This document shows positions 44,736 through 55,315 of a stretch of 64,000 nt of DNA, piece by piece (the stretch's first letter is position 1; each line of letters begins with the position of its first letter). Source of the DNA: Humulus lupulus (lineage: Eukaryota > Streptophyta > Magnoliopsida > Rosales > Cannabaceae); NCBI RefSeq assembly GCF_963169125.1, contig NC_084793.1:213430652-213494651 (forward strand). Direction: 5' to 3'. The notes beneath the pieces were generated by a model. The model did no database searches. It was not told the origin of the DNA and was given only the letters and a program-made list of their open reading frames with translations. Both the position numbers and the translations under genes were made by a program.

Positions 44736-46506
44736 AATTCTCAAGCTTCTACATCCAAAGTTGATTCTCAAGAGGAGAATTCTCAAAATGATGTAATGCA
44801 ACCCTTTGAACCTAGAAGAAGTCAAAGGCTTAAAAATCATAAAAGTCTAGTAGTGGATGAGATAGATTCTCAACGAATTTCATTCTACATGGTAGAAGGA
44901 AATAGAGAAGAAGTCATTAGGAAAATTCCTATTGTACTTCTCGTTGAGGATGATCCTAAGACTTATAGAGAAGCTATGCAATCGAGAGATAGTGCATTTT
45001 GGAAAGAAGCCATCAATGATGAGATGGATTCCATTCTTTCCAATAACACTTGGGAATTGGTAGACCTCCCACCGGGGTCTAAGCCAATTAAGTGTAAGTG
45101 GGTATTTAGGAGAAAATACCACACTGACGGCACTATCCAAACCTTTAAAGCTAGATTAGTAGCTAAAGGGTTTAGGCAAAAAGAGGGTATCGATTATTTC
45201 GATACCTATGCGCCTGTTGCAAGAACAACTTCTATAAGAATTTTGTTCGCTTTAGCTTCCATACACAACTTGTATGTTCATCAAATGGATGTCAAAACGG
45301 CATTCCTTAATGGTGACCTCAATGAGGAGGTCTATATGGAACAACTCGAAGGGTTTGTCCTACCAAAATATGAACATAAAGTTTGTAGACTTGTAAAATC
45401 CTTATATGGATTGAAACAAGCTCCTAAGCAATGGCATGAGAAATTTGATCAAGCCATCATGTCTAATGGGTTTAGACATAACAATGGAGACAAGTGTTTG
45501 TATTCCAAAACTTGTAAGGGATATGTGATCATTGTTTGCTTATATGTGGATGACATGATTATTCTAAGTAATAACATGAAAGGGATAGAAGAAACGAAGA
45601 GGTTTCTATCATCAACCTTCAAGATGAAAGATCTTGGAGAAGTTGATACCATACTCGGTATCAAAGTAAAGAAACATAGTGGGGGTTTTGCGTTAGGGTA
45701 AGCCCATTATGTTGAGAAAGTATTGAAAAAATTTAACCATCTCAAAGTTAAAGATGCCAATACTCCATTCGATCATAGTGTAAAACTAGAGAAGAATGAA
45801 GGAAGAGCGGTGGCTCAATTGGAGTACGCTAGTGCTATAGGGAGTCTAATGTACGCTGCCCAGTGTACTAGACCTGATATAGCATTTGCGGTAAGTAAAC
45901 TTAGTAGGTTTACAAGTAATCCAAGTGTGGATCACTGGAAGGAAATTGGAAGAGTCCTAGGTTATCTCAAGAAAACCAAAGGACTAAGCCTTCACTACTC
46001 CAAATTTCCTTCGATATTAGAAGGATATACAAATGCAAGTTGGATATCCAATCTTGGGGACAACTTGTCCACAACTGGTTTGGTATTTACACTTGGTGGA
46101 GGTGCAATTTCTTGGGGTTCCAAGAAACAAACCTGTATATCCCATTCCACTATGGAAGCAGAGTTCATAGCTCTAGCTGCTACCGGCAAAGAGGTCGAAT
46201 GGTTAAGGGATCTGTTGATAGAGATTCCCCTAATCAAAGAGAATGTATCTACTATATCGATACATTGTGATAGCCAAGCGACATTGGTTAGAGCATACAG
46301 CGGAGTGTATAATGGGAAGTCTAGACACATTAGTCTAAGACATGGATATGTAACAGAATTGATTCAAAGATGAGTCATCTCAATATCCTATGTGAGAACA
46401 AGTGAAAATCTGGCGAATCCTTTCACTAAGCCACTGACGAGGGATTTAGTGGCCGCATCATCTCGAGGGATGGGACTTAAACTCCCAAAAGAGATTCACA
46501 ATTGAT
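44736..46506 (+). pseudogene. Copia G reverse transcriptase and RNase H
   Basis: RT: WKEAINDEMDSILSNNTWEL, KCKWVFRRKYHTDG, RLVAKGFRQKEGIDYFDTYA, VHQMDVKTAFLNGDL and YVDDMIILSNN (active site near 45545). TAA at 45699-45701 interrupts in the connection. RNase [54 protein letters not shown] at 46371-46373 precedes the last segment (ENLANPFTKPLTRDL), which ends at about 46506. Upstream (44740-44850) lies the Ser/Gln-rich linker typical between Copia integrase and RT. Confidence 0.9.
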
Positions 46507-47114
46507 GGTAACCTATATTAACACTAGTTATTCAACTAATGTTAGGTTCAATAGGTAATAATAAGTCAATCAAGTGAATATTAGTTGTACTCAAAACAAG
46601 TCCCATCTGAGATATTGAGTACTTGTGTGTTACCAAGTGGAGTGTTAAAATCGAAAGGTTTTTTAATAGAATTCAGTCTTGTAAAGACAAGTAATTTTGG
46701 TAACAAAATACTGTAAGAATTCTACCTATATGGACCTAGGGGTGGTGCCGCCTCTCATGGGAATTGGGAGTATTCTCAAAAACGTCCATGAATGGAAAGT
46801 GCACATGGCCATTAACGGTGCAAAGCGAGACATAGAGGTCTCAAGTGAACATCGCAAAGGTGTGTGTGTTATCACCGATTTGTTATCATGAAAAGATGGT
46901 TCAATGCCTAGTGCAACCAAATTTTTGATAAATTTTGTGATAATTACACTATAGTAAAGTTCAAGTTGAAAAATACTTTGCTTTATACACTAATGCAATG
47001 ACTTTTATAAGAGAGAGTTCTTATTTAATCAAGTGGGGGATATATTATATTTCAAAATATAATGATTGATTAAATAAGTGTTACAATAGATAACTATTTA
47101 ATCTAGTGGGAGAA
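46507..47114 (+). other. 3' untranslated region of Copia G with two polypurine-like motifs
   Basis: Non-coding. aatctagtgggagaa (47100-47114) abuts the LTR and is the polypurine tract. A similar aatcaagtgggggata lies about 70 bp upstream (47027-47042), followed by ttatatttcaaaatataatg, which resembles the LTR start. This looks like a relic of an earlier LTR boundary or a duplicated tract. Confidence 0.7.
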
Positions 47115-48257
47115 TGTTATATTATTTTATAATATAATGTAATATTATATTATATTATAATATAATATTTTAGATTAAATAAATGTGACAAAGAGTGTCA
47201 CATATTGTAACATATAATAGAGAGTTACAATATTTAGATATATGAGATATATCCAAATAATGTAACATATTTGGTGTTACAAATTTGTAACTTCCAAATA
47301 TTACCCTTTATTGTGTAAATTTGTTGTTACACAATATTGAGATGAATTTCATAAAGCCATATGTGATATGACTGTTAGAGATATGATTTTAACCCCAATA
47401 ATGTGTTTTGGGAGTTACAAAATCATTTGGGAGGGTTTGGAACCGTTTGGAAAAATAACACATTTTTTGTGCTGAAATTGGTCGGTGGCTACGGCCTGTG
47501 GGACAGAGACTAGTGGCCGCGGCCACTAATGTCTCTGGCCGTGGCCACAGGCCAAAAACTGACCAATTTTCAGCTTTTTCAATCTTTGTTGAACGGCTCA
47601 AAAAACCCAAATAACTCCCAAATCTCCTTTTTAATTCCATATTAATCCAATTAAACATTGGTAACAGCCATGGGGGTTGGTGGAATTTGAAATTCAAATA
47701 GTGTCTCTAAACTCTATAAATAGGAGCCTATAACTCACTTGTAAAAAACAACATTTTCTATCCATTAGAGCACTTAGCTAGAAACACCTTGAGGCTTGAT
47801 AATTCCATAAAGCATTTCCAATATCTAAGAGAGATCCCTTAGTGCTTGAGTTAGGGGGAAATAAGCTTTTGGACAAATGTTTTATACCTTGTTCAAGTTG
47901 GTGATCCCCAACACTCTTCACTTAGGTTGTGTAAGTGAGAGTTTTCTTTGTTTTGTTCTTACAATTTCCTCTATTGCTTTTCTTCTCATTCCTCTTGTTT
48001 TATTTACTTGTAATTTTGTTTAGAGTTGTAATCATCTCTTCTTTTGTTCCAAACACTTTTAATTTATTTGTAATATTTTGCTTAGAGTTGTATTTTTCAC
48101 TATTCCATTCTTCTTCTTCTTCTATATTTGTTTATTTGTACTTTCAGTTATAGAGTTGTAACCTTATTTAATCAATCATTATTTATTTGTAATATTATTG
48201 CATAGAGTTGTAATATTCTTACCCATATCCATTGAGGCAATATATATTTTCCTAACA
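47115..48257 (+). repeat. 3' LTR of Copia G
   Basis: 1143 bp; partner of 41345-42482. TATAAATA at 47715-47722. The GC palindrome cluster at 47484-47553 is rearranged relative to the 5' LTR (one unit fewer on one side, an added ggccactaatgtctctggcc on the other). Confidence 0.93.
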
Positions 48258-49161
48258 ACTTCTCCTCCTCCTCAAAAAGCCCATTTATTAGACAAAGGGA
48301 AAAATATTGTCGACGCCTCAAAGACCCGGCCCTCGCATACTCCCACTGTTGTTCGCAAGTTTACCATCTCAACCCACGAAAGGGAGTTCATGGTTGATAA
48401 CGAGGTTGGCGCCTTGGGAGCCGAGCTCGGGTCAGAAGTCTTCACCTGCGTAGGGCGAACTTGCAGTAATCTCCACAGTCCCCATTGGGAATTCTTGAAG
48501 GGCAACAACGCTACCTCCTTCTTCGACAAGGGTGGAAAATTGATAACCTCGGTAAGTGTTTCTTCTTTGGAGTTTTAAATTTTACTTGAATTCGAATTTT
48601 CTTGTTTTATATTTTAACACACTTTGTTTTGATGCAATGCCTTCTTAACTTCCATCGTCAATAATATGTGCTTACAACAGAGGTGGCCACTAGTCATAAG
48701 CTTGCTTGTGATGCCAAGAATGCCCAATCCCAAGCTGAGGACACTCTCAAGGAAACGAAGGGCAAGTTGTTGGCAGTGGAATTCGATCTCGATAAGGTGA
48801 AGAAAGAGCTTGAGGCCAAGGTCTCGGAACTGTCCTCCAAAGCAATTGAGCTTGAAAGAGTCCAAAATTTAAATGCCAAACTTGAGGAGGAGGAGAAAGC
48901 CACCTACGAGATAATGGAGAACGAGAAAGCTCAACTCTTGGAGGAGTTACTGCCAAAAAGGACAAAGCAATCGACATGGCCATGTATCGCATATGGTCCA
49001 TGAATCTTGACCTCGACACCATTTTTTTGGTGGACAAGGAGGAGGAGTTCCTAGAGAGGTGGCAGACTCACCTGGCTGAAGAGGAGGTCGTCGAGGCAGC
49101 GAAAGAAGCAAGGTTGAAGGAAGCAGGAGGCGAGGTGGATACCGGGGCCACCCAGCTGTAA

Positions 49162-49301
49162 AATAATTTATTTGTCAAGGGCCTTTACCCTTTTTTTTTA
49201 TTGTAAATATTTAAGGTCCCTATGGACAAGACCATTTATAGCGTGTAGTGTCGAGTTATTTTAGCTTTTGTAATTACTTTCTAACTTTTTAAAGTAGTTT
49301 T
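49162..49301. other. Spacer after antisense fragment H
   Basis: T-rich sequence after the stop codon, corresponding to the 3' region of the antisense gene in A. No further feature seen. Confidence 0.4.
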
Positions 49302-49820
49302 TGTTGATAAAAGTTTTCGTCAACCAAAATTAAATAAGAGAAATTAAGCACTTAAGAATAATAAGGAAGAAAGGAAAAGAAATAGATTTTTTACATGGTT
49401 CAGTTTTTAAATCTACCTAGTCCATGAGTCTCTTTTATTAATATAGTTTGCATTAAAGCTTGAGAGCAATTTCACAGAGCTTTAGTACAAAATTTGTGTG
49501 TCCCCTTAAATGACTACAATCTAGGTTATTTTTAGACATGATTTATAAAATATATCTTACCTTAATTTTTGAAAAGTTACATAATATCTAATTTGAATTC
49601 AAAATACAATAGAATTAATAAAAACTACTATTTGATATATAAAATATCAAATATTCCTTAAAAATATGGCTAGTTATATACCACTATAACCAATTCCATA
49701 AAATATAGGGAATTATAATTGCCTACTGAGCAAATCTAGCACGCTTTCGAGCCTACACCATGATTCGAGCTCGCCACTTCATGATGATCCCTTCGATTAT
49801 ATGGAACTTAATTTGTTACA
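49302..49820 (-). repeat. LTR-like sequence, possibly a solo Tat-type LTR
   Basis: Begins tgttgataaaagttttcgtc and continues aattaaataagagaaattaa, resembling the plus-strand start of the element A LTR (tgttgacgcggttcttcggc, aggtaattaagagaagaag). catggttcagtttttaaatc parallels aagtggttcgaaggttaaaa. A CA end at 49820 (ttgttaca) is plausible. No target duplication found (gtttt, ttgat), so boundaries are uncertain. Orientation inferred from A. Confidence 0.4.
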
Positions 49821-50220
49821 TTGATTTTAATAGGGAAATTTCAGTTTTTATGCTTTATAGAGGGTACTAATTAAAAAAAATGCTAGGCATATTAAAGATT
49901 TCAAAATAATGCTACTTTTTGGCACTTTACCCAAAATACCCTTGCCAATTTTCCCCATCACTTCTCCCTTCTCTCTTCCCCCCCCCCCCCCCTCTCTCTC
50001 TTTCTCTCTCTTTCTCTCTCTCACCTCACTGCACCACCAACACCTCCACCACACTAAATACTGCATTTCGAACAGATCTGGACATAATTTTTGGGTTTTT
50101 TTTTCAATTTTTTTTTTCAGATCTGAAACTCTCAAATCTGCAGAAAATCGACATTGCTCGATGGTGTTCAATGCCAGCTCGATGGGGCCTTCAAATCATG
50201 ATTTTTCATGAAAAAATGAC
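49821..50220. other. Low-complexity region with C and CT runs
   Basis: A run of about 14 C (49980-49993) followed by ctctct/tttct microsatellite-like sequence to about 50022. Possibly the 5' half of the element whose inverted repeats follow. No gene seen. Confidence 0.45.
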
Positions 50221-50555
50221 TTTGCTCGATGGTGCTCGATGCAATTCTTGCAATAAACATAATTTTTCACTCACGTGTCCGTTTGGGGTGTTTTTTTCAA
50301 GATCTACGCGTTTGACATACTCATATGCACATTTGTGAAGTGTAATACTTGAAAAAAAAAATACAAAAATGCAAACATACCTCATGTTTAAGACATATTT
50401 TGGTCTTTTTCAAGTTTTAAACTTATCAAGTGTGCATATGAGCATGTCAAACATGTAGTTCTTTAAAAAATACCCAAAATAAAAAAAAATCACCCCAAAC
50501 GGAGACCCGAATGAAAAATTATGTCTCTTGCAAGAATCACATCGAGCATCGTCAA
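50221..50555. repeat. Inverted-repeat element (foldback) next to gag-protease I
   Basis: The left arm 50221-50332 (gctcgatggtgctcgatgca, attcttgcaataaacataat, ccgtttggggtg, gcgtttgacatactcatatg) pairs with the right arm 50431-50555 (catatgagcatgtcaaac, caccccaaacgg, cttgcaagaatcacatcgag). The loop is about 98 bp. No coding capacity: probably a MITE. The right arm runs to about 50578, where Gypsy I begins. Confidence 0.65.
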
Positions 50556-50578
50556 GCCACAATCAAACCACTATCGAG

Positions 50579-52299
50579 CAACCCTGGTGTAAGTTCTATC
50601 ACGAACTCAATCTCTCTGTGCGGTGGCAACCTTGGCAAATCTTCTGGAAACACGTCCAAGAATTCAAAAACAAGTCTGGTCTCTTCTGGTCTCACTGGCA
50701 CGGCCTGAATGGTATCAACCACGCTGGCTAAGAATCCAATACAACCTCCTTGCAATAAATCCCCAGCCCTCAATACAGAAATCATAGGTATGCGAGGTCC
50801 ATGCACATCAACAAACACAAAAGGATCCTCACCTTCAGGTTCAAAGGTGACCATTTTCCTTCTGCAATCAATGGTTGCCCCATACTTCACTAACCAATCC
50901 ATAACCAATATCATATCGAAGTCAGTCATAACCAACTCTATCAAATCCACTGATAACTCTCTGCCCTCCATTGTCATTGGCAAAGACCTGACCCATCTCC
51001 TGGATACCACTAACTCTCTAGTGGGTAACAAAGTTCCACCCCACAACATAAAAATCACAAGGTTTACACAGTCTATCAATAATACTACTAGCAACAAAAG
51101 AGTGTGTAGCACCAGAATCAATCAATACATTATAAGGGGTTCCAGCACTAAGAAGCTGACCTGTAACAACTGAGGGAGAAGCCTCAGCTTCTGCTTGAGT
51201 CAACGCGAATAATCGAGCTGGGGCCGAGCTGTCCACTTTCCTGGGTTCCTTCTTTCTTGCCTTAGGGCAATCCTTCTTAAAATGACCTACTGCTCCACAC
51301 AAGTAGCATGCCTTTACCCTACACTCTCCCAAATGATGCCTCTTGCATCTAGGGCATTCAGGACGAGTCTTCCAGGCTTCACTACCACCTGGACGACCCA
51401 TTGAAATACCACAGGGCCGCCTATCAGGACCTGGAACTGGGAAGGTGTCAGGAACCTTCCTCTTCTGCTCACTGGGGCCTATACCCCTGCCAAAACCCAC
51501 AAATGGAGAACTTGTCCTCCTGAAATCCTTTTTGGCTGTACTGTCTCACCAAATCTTGATCTCTGCACTCTCAGCTGTGAGTGCCTTCTCAACCACCTGT
51601 GCATAGGGAGTAACCCCAGCTACAGTGGTGATACGTACATCACGGGCTAATCTAGGCTGAAACCCCTGAAGAAATCTCTCTCTTCTGGTCTCGTCAGTGG
51701 GCACCAGCTCCATGGAAAATTTCACCAAACGATCAAACTTTAAGGCATACTCAGTGACTGACAAATTTCCCTGAAGTAGCCTAATGAATTCCTCAGCTTT
51801 AGCCGCCCTGATGGCATCATTGTAGTATTTCTCGTTGAACAGAGTCTGAAACTCTTCCCAACTCAGGGCATTTACATTCTTGGTCTGGGTAATCACCTCC
51901 CACCAAATCCGGGCATCCTCCCGAAACATATAAGTGGCACAGGCCACCCTCTCTCATTACCAGTTAGCCTCATGAAATCAAGGATAGTGGTAATCATACT
52001 CATTCATTGCTCAGCCTTGGCAGGATCTGCACTGCCCTCAAAAACTGGAGGTTGCTGCTTCCTGAACCTTTCATAGAGAGGTTCCCATTTATTTCCAACC
52101 TCAGGCAGCTGCTCTGCTGCTGGCTCCGACACAGGGGGTGCCTCTGATACACTAGCCACTGCAGGGGCTTGCTGTTGTCTTAGGAGACGAAGTTCCTCTC
52201 CCTGTCTCAACACTGTGGCCTACAGATCATTAAACAACAGCTGCCAGTTTGCAGGAGCTGGTTGTGGAATCTGTGACTGGTCATTCTCCTAACCCTGAC

Positions 52300-52334
<35 letters not shown>

Positions 52335-52400
52335 TGGCCTTGATCACTCTGGCCAGCTGGAGTATCTGTCTGCCCTGGATTCATTCTTATCTGTTTTACC
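50579..52400 (-). pseudogene. Gag-protease remnant of Gypsy element I (chromovirus-like)
   Basis: Minus strand. Gag core (RFRKQQPPVFEGSADPAKAE, MFREDARIWWEVITQTKNVN, FNEKYYNDAIRAAKAEEFIR, about 52130-51600); zinc knuckle CYLCGAVGHFKKDC (about 51300), preceded by CPRCKRHHLGEC; aspartic protease LIDSGATHSFVASSIID (about 51115-51065), with the catalytic D-S-G kept; then GMDWL-type words altered to VMDWLVKYGATIDC, and LEFLDVFPEDLPRLPPHREI-like residues (as FEFLDVFPEDLPRLPPHREI), which mark the start of RT. The frame is broken at about four points. Truncated at 50579 against the inverted-repeat element, so RT and integrase are missing. Confidence 0.85.
52301..52333 (+). repeat. ATT microsatellite (11 units)
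   Basis: (ATT)11 within the Gag N-terminal region of I, giving Asn runs on the minus strand; likely polymorphic. Confidence 0.95.
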
Positions 52401-52829
52401 TTGCTGAAACAACGATCAATATGGCCAGTCAGGTAGTAATAACTAAACCTCTTGCCTCCTTACGGTCCAAGAACAAGCAGACAATTATCATATTCCACAG
52501 TCATACAATTATACAGGCAGATACATGTTTATAGCATTTAGCACTTACCATGTATCACATAATAGGTCATAAACAACTATACTAATAAGTATGTTTCAGC
52601 AATCTCAGTACTAATTAGCACACATTTGCTGAGGATATGATATTCCAGGGCACATGTTTAACATGGTGTCTCATGCATACAGGTAAAACTTATATACTAT
52701 ATTTAAGAAGTTATACACATAACTACATAAATAGTTACTCAACCATGAGTCGAGCTTAACTTCAGTGATGTGTGTACATGCCCAGCCAGTCTACAGGTAT
52801 CCTAACCTTGGCTTACTCTGATACAAAGT
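52401..52829 (-). other. Leader and primer binding site of element I
   Basis: Non-coding stretch between gag and LTR. The minus-strand word tttgtatcagagtaagcc next to the LTR is a slightly altered initiator-methionine-tRNA-type primer site (usual tttggtatcagagc). Confidence 0.65.
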
Positions 52830-54750
52830 TGTAACGCCCTGGTTACCCCAGAACAGTTACGGTGAACTAGAAATTTGACTCGCTACCCGAGTCCTTTGGT
52901 TAAAAACGTGCATCTAAGTGTTATTAATTGGCTAAGGTGGAAAACCAATCAAAAGGAAATGATATATTTTATTTAATACATAAAACTGTTCATGGGCCCA
53001 TCAAAACATTTACAAGTTATTTACATCTCAAAATGGTCATTACTGTTCCAAATTTACAAACCCGCCGCCTAAGCAGCAAAATAAGGGTAAACCCCCTAGT
53101 TCCTCTAAGAACTCCTTGGCCGTGGTGGTCAAGCGACCGCATATGTACACATCACCACCTAAGTTCTCCACTCAAGGTTGGGTGAGCTTTTCTTTCCCTT
53201 TACCTGCACCACATAGCACCCATGAGCCAAAGCCCAGCAAGAAAACACAGTAATGCATATAGATATTAACAACTGAATATTATTATAATCACACAGAGCT
53301 TATAGCTCTAAACAGATGAGTGATTCAACACTTGAGCTTCTAGTAAACCATACTGAGTGACTGACAAGCAAGTCACTAATTTAAGCAGATGAGTGACTGC
53401 TGGGTGAGTCACTAGCCTTAAACAGATGAGTGACTGATGGGTAGTCACTAGCTTAACATATGAGAGACTGATGGGTAAGTCTCACGGGCTCAACACCCAT
53501 AACCATGTGACTAAATAGTCACTGTGGCTCTAAGTGACTAGCCTTTGGCTAGACAAGCGCTTATAGTATTCATCGAACTTGAGGTCGGTCTGACATTAAT
53601 GCTCTTTGAGTCATCCAATGCAGATATCAATTAGATCTAATCTTTATTAGCTTGCGTTGAACACGCTAAGGCCGTTCCTGACTTATAAGTCAGCACTATG
53701 TGACCAGTGCCCAGTATCACTGCCGAACTTGACTAATAAGTCACAGCTTCACTGTTGATACTGACACCTTTGCCAATTCTGACTAATTAATCAGTACCAT
53801 GCAAAAGTGAGCAAGATTTGCTAAGCATTCAATAATCAATCCATGTCCACATTTACACATTCAACATGCCTCATGAACAACCATGCATGTCACATATGGG
53901 GTGCAGTTCTCTTACCTCTGGTTCGAGCGAGAAATATAATAAGAACAACTCCTGAGAACGATCGACCTTTTGATTCCTTAGCGGTTGCCTAATCACAACC
54001 AATTATAACCTCCATTAATGAAAATCAACAATGAAAGGGTCCTAACCTAAACCCCACTCTCGGGACCTCGAAACATGCCCACACGGTGAGTAGATTCGAT
54101 CTCGGGCCTTAAAGATTGAAACCCAGAGCCAAAAACCCTTAAAAACACTCAACACAGGATTCTGGAGGAATAGAGGAGCGCTACAGCACTGCTCAATAGC
54201 GCCCCATCGCTATACTCAGAACCCCCAAACCGCCCAAAAGCATCCTGTGTAGCGCTATAACGCCCTCTGATGGGTGCTGTAGCGCTACCCCCAGACCAAC
54301 TTTCCCCTGAAACCTCCTTCTTCGACTCCTTTAATTCTAACCTTATTCCAATGCTTCCAAATCCCATTTTTGATGCCAAATGAACCCAAAAACTATCCTC
54401 ACATACCCCAAACATCACAACCATAAGAACCCTAGCCAAAACTCCCAACAAAACCAAGTATCCAACCTAGAAATCCTAACTGAAATCCAGAGCTAAATCA
54501 GAGCAAACCAGGAAATTCAATGGCTAAAAACTTACCTCAAGCTCAGCTTATGATGCTCTTCAATAGTGGAACACACTCCCAAACTCCCAAGGCTTACTTC
54601 CCAAGATTGAATCCTCAAGAATGGCTCAAAAATCACAAAGGAAACTGGTGGAGAGAAGGTATGGGAGAAGCTTCAAATGATACTATGTTTTCCTCTTCTT
54701 TCTACAGCCTTAATGGCTTATATCTATCCTATGGGTGAAAAGACCAAAAT
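52830..54750 (-). repeat. 5' LTR of element I, interrupted by element J
   Basis: 1921 bp visible, beginning tgtaacgccctgg next to the primer site. It contains the reverse complement of the 'gctgggctttggctcatgggtgct' module of this LTR type (near 53225) and a cluster of agcgct palindromes (54170-54300). Degenerate repeats of gatgagtgactgctgggtgagtcact occur at 53310-53530. The other end is not reached: element J starts at 54751. Confidence 0.75.
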
Positions 54751-55315
54751 TGTAACGACCTCCTTTCTTTTCATACATATATAGTGTAAAAACAAATTTT
54801 AACCTGAATACGACAATACTGAAATTCTGAATTTACAAAAATTTTATTAAACAATACATAAACTAATGTTCATAACTTCAAACCATACAATATCCACAAC
54901 TAAATAAAAACTTTATCTTACATACAAATCTTAATATTTTTATAAATAATTTCCGTGGTGTTACTACACCTCAATGTAGAATTAGAAATGTATCCAATCG
55001 ATAAATTGAAAAGCTTTATATAAATTATAAAGTTCACAAAATACTTTTTATGAAATATAAATATAAAATCAAGTTTCTCGTTTATTTATAAAATAGCATA
55101 GCAGAACTCCACTCCCTTCAGGTCAGCCCCATATGTACAGTCATGTTGGCTCCACGTATACTCATTAACGATTTATATTTGGGGCCTCTTACCTGCAATA
55201 CAAAACATTATCTGATGAGCTAAGGCTCAGTAAGCAGAATAACTACCTCATATGCATTAAAATAAACGTGCAACATGTTATGTATTTTCTTTCTTTCACT
55301 TTCCTTTCTTTTGGG
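54751..55315 (-). repeat. 3' LTR of element J (part)
   Basis: tgtaacgacctcc onward; the first 297 bp align with 63704-64000. It contains the reverse complement of the gagcctnagctcat module near 55220-55250. The boundary with the plus-oriented LTR fragment that follows is estimated from the change of orientation of these modules. Confidence 0.7.

Larger units (their letters stand above)
41345..48257 (+). mobile_element. Copia-type LTR retrotransposon G
   Basis: 6.9 kb with LTRs of 1138 and 1143 bp, TG...CA ends, near-duplicated flanks (actac and acttc, one mismatch) and a polypurine tract (agtgggagaa). Plus-strand gag-protease-integrase-RT-RNase H in Copia order. Several stops and a frameshift make it inactive. 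LTRs differ by a few substitutions plus small indels, mainly in an AT run near the start and in the GC palindrome cluster. Inserted in an exon of H. Confidence 0.93.
41150..49161 (+). pseudogene. Antisense Transposase_28-like gene fragment H, split by Copia G
   Basis: The third copy of the antisense gene. The piece left of G (about 41250-41344, PPPTSLSPLVVTSTKILPLV) continues in frame after G at 48258 (SPPPQKAHLLDKGKNIVDAS) through VRKFTISTHEREFMVDNEVG to a donor at 48551 (ctcg|gtaagtg). An acceptor at 48680 opens the coiled-coil exon (LACDAKNAQSQAEDTLKETK, LEAKVSELSSKAIELERVQN), which after a frameshift near 48950 ends with the conserved tail AMYRIWSMNLDLDTIFL and a stop at 49161. The intron position and tail match elements A and B. 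The 5' exons with the PF04195 domain are absent; there is a stop near 41250. Confidence 0.68.

Noticed and set aside
53310..53530. Degenerate gatgagtgactg repeats as a CRISPR-like array
   Set aside because: Spacing and units are irregular, and it sits in a plant LTR; ordinary internal LTR repeats.
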